This document shows positions 49,658 through 49,945 of a stretch of 49,945 nucleotides of DNA, piece by piece. Source of the stretch: JABMMZ01 sp044341025 (GTDB taxonomy: Bacteria; Bacteroidota; Bacteroidia; NS11-12g; UBA955); the NCBI GenBank assembly GCA_044341025.1, contig JBIISM010000015.1, positions 1-49,945 of the forward strand, given 5' to 3'. The translations under genes were made by a program, and so were the position numbers. The notes under the pieces were generated by a model. It had not been told where the DNA came from, did no database searches, and was given only the letters and a program-made list of their open reading frames with translations. The first letter of the stretch is position 1; the number at the start of each line of letters is the position of its first letter.

Positions 49658-49795
49658 GCCCATAACATTGTATATGCGACAATTGCGGGGTTTTGTGGTA
49701 AATTGAAACTTTGTGTAAGTAATAAACATTTGTGCAAACTTGAAATTTCGTGCCTTGAAATCCCGCAACTACGCATATACTTGACCGTTATATGC
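49658..49795 (+). repeat. attC-like site 5, with mismatched outer boxes
   Basis: R'' is GCCCATAAC (49658-49666) but R' is GTTATATGC (49787-49795), so the outer boxes do not fully pair. The inner stem GTATATGCG/CGCATATAC and TTGCGGG/CCCGCAA is perfect and unlike the other four. In integrons R' after the first G belongs to the next cassette, which explains the mismatch. Confidence 0.75.
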
Positions 49796-49854
49796 AACCC
49801 TTAAAGAGGAATTAAACTAATAAAAGAAAAACAAGTCCAAAGAAATAAATAGAC

Positions 49855-49945
49855 ATGAAAAAAATATTTTTACAATTCATTTTGTTGATTTCACTATCCA
49901 ATTTGGCTTTTGCTCAAACAAATATTTATGACAGTATTTTTGTTG
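49855..49945 (+). CDS. Secreted protein, 5' part only (cassette 5)
   Basis: Encodes MKKIFLQFILLISLSNLAFA, a signal peptide, then QTNIYDSIFV before the window ends. No leader of the conserved type precedes it, so this cassette seems to lack it. The product cannot be identified. Confidence 0.7.
   Translation, partial: MKKIFLQFILLISLSNLAFAQTNIYDSIFV

Larger units (their letters stand above)
46437..49945 (+). mobile_element. Integron-like gene-cassette array (CALIN-like), continues beyond the window
   Basis: Five attC-like imperfect inverted repeats (46437, 47069, 48146, 48745, 49658) separate short genes that all point the same way, each group ending just before a site. Four of the gene groups carry a conserved ~60-nt leader. 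The outer boxes are conserved; the inner stems co-vary; the central part varies in length (sites are 136-184 bp). These are the hallmarks of integron cassettes. No tyrosine recombinase (IntI) gene lies in the window. The array lies between the DUF1648 gene and the right edge. Confidence 0.75.

Noticed and set aside
46437..49795. CRISPR array
   Set aside because: The repeats are 136-184 bp, imperfectly palindromic, and separated by genes rather than by uniform short spacers; no cas gene is present.

Overview
The window is a stretch of a Bacteroidota chromosome. The evidence is consistent: promoters carry the Bacteroidota -7 box TAnnTTTG, there are no obvious Shine-Dalgarno runs, and family-level markers of the phylum are present (DUF2480, DUF4199, BatA, a PorT homologue next to ubiE/menG, a PorE-like OmpA protein, a type IX secretion C-terminal sorting domain, a Tgt without its zinc cysteines, a dihydroorotase-like protein without its HxH). 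Base composition is moderately AT-rich. I cannot place it below phylum with confidence.

Layout. 1-5 kb: tRNA-Ser(GCT), a double-AAA ATPase, a membrane glycosyltransferase and rsmG. 5-14 kb: an NhaD-like antiporter and a DUF2480 protein, then a surface-glycan modification block (two SGNH hydrolase-like proteins, an MBOAT acyltransferase, two glycosyltransferases). 14-20 kb, mostly minus strand: lhgO, a LapA-like protein, two probable outer-membrane barrel proteins, a GNAT acetyltransferase and groES-groEL. 20-29 kb, plus strand: cyanophycinase, mtgA, pyrH, then a compact run of a BatA/VWA protein, a degenerate dihydroorotase, DUF4199 and two glycosyltransferases. 29-33 kb, minus strand: a tightly packed ubiE/menG-porT-tgt-lptF/G operon. 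33-46 kb: engB, lipoproteins, two FKBP paralogues, a Kazal-like secreted protein next to serS, an LVIVD-lipoprotein/barrel operon, an SDR enzyme, a rhomboid protease, a phosphoesterase and a PorE-like protein.

46.4-49.9 kb is the most unusual part. Five long imperfect inverted repeats with the architecture of integron attC sites (R''-spacer-L''-variable region-L'-spacer-R') separate short, same-strand, mostly orphan genes. The outer boxes are well conserved (GCCCATAAC ... GTTATGGGC), the inner stems differ between copies but stay complementary, and the last site has mismatched outer boxes, as expected where two different cassettes join. In four cassettes the ORF is preceded by a conserved leader of about 60 nt (AGTGG hairpin, GGC...CCGAAAAGCC, GAGTAGG). 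Two of these also share a promoter-like block placed so that transcription would begin just before the leader. No integrase is visible, so here this looks like a cassette array without integrase (CALIN-like) or the distal part of a larger chromosomal integron. It runs off the right edge.

Intergenic spaces between 20.8 and 42.1 kb carry a family of telomere-like TAGGG-rich blocks, twice as inverted pairs, often touching a stop codon. Many genes have the -7 box only 4-20 nt before the start codon, implying very short or absent 5' leaders. I used this to correct several start sites.
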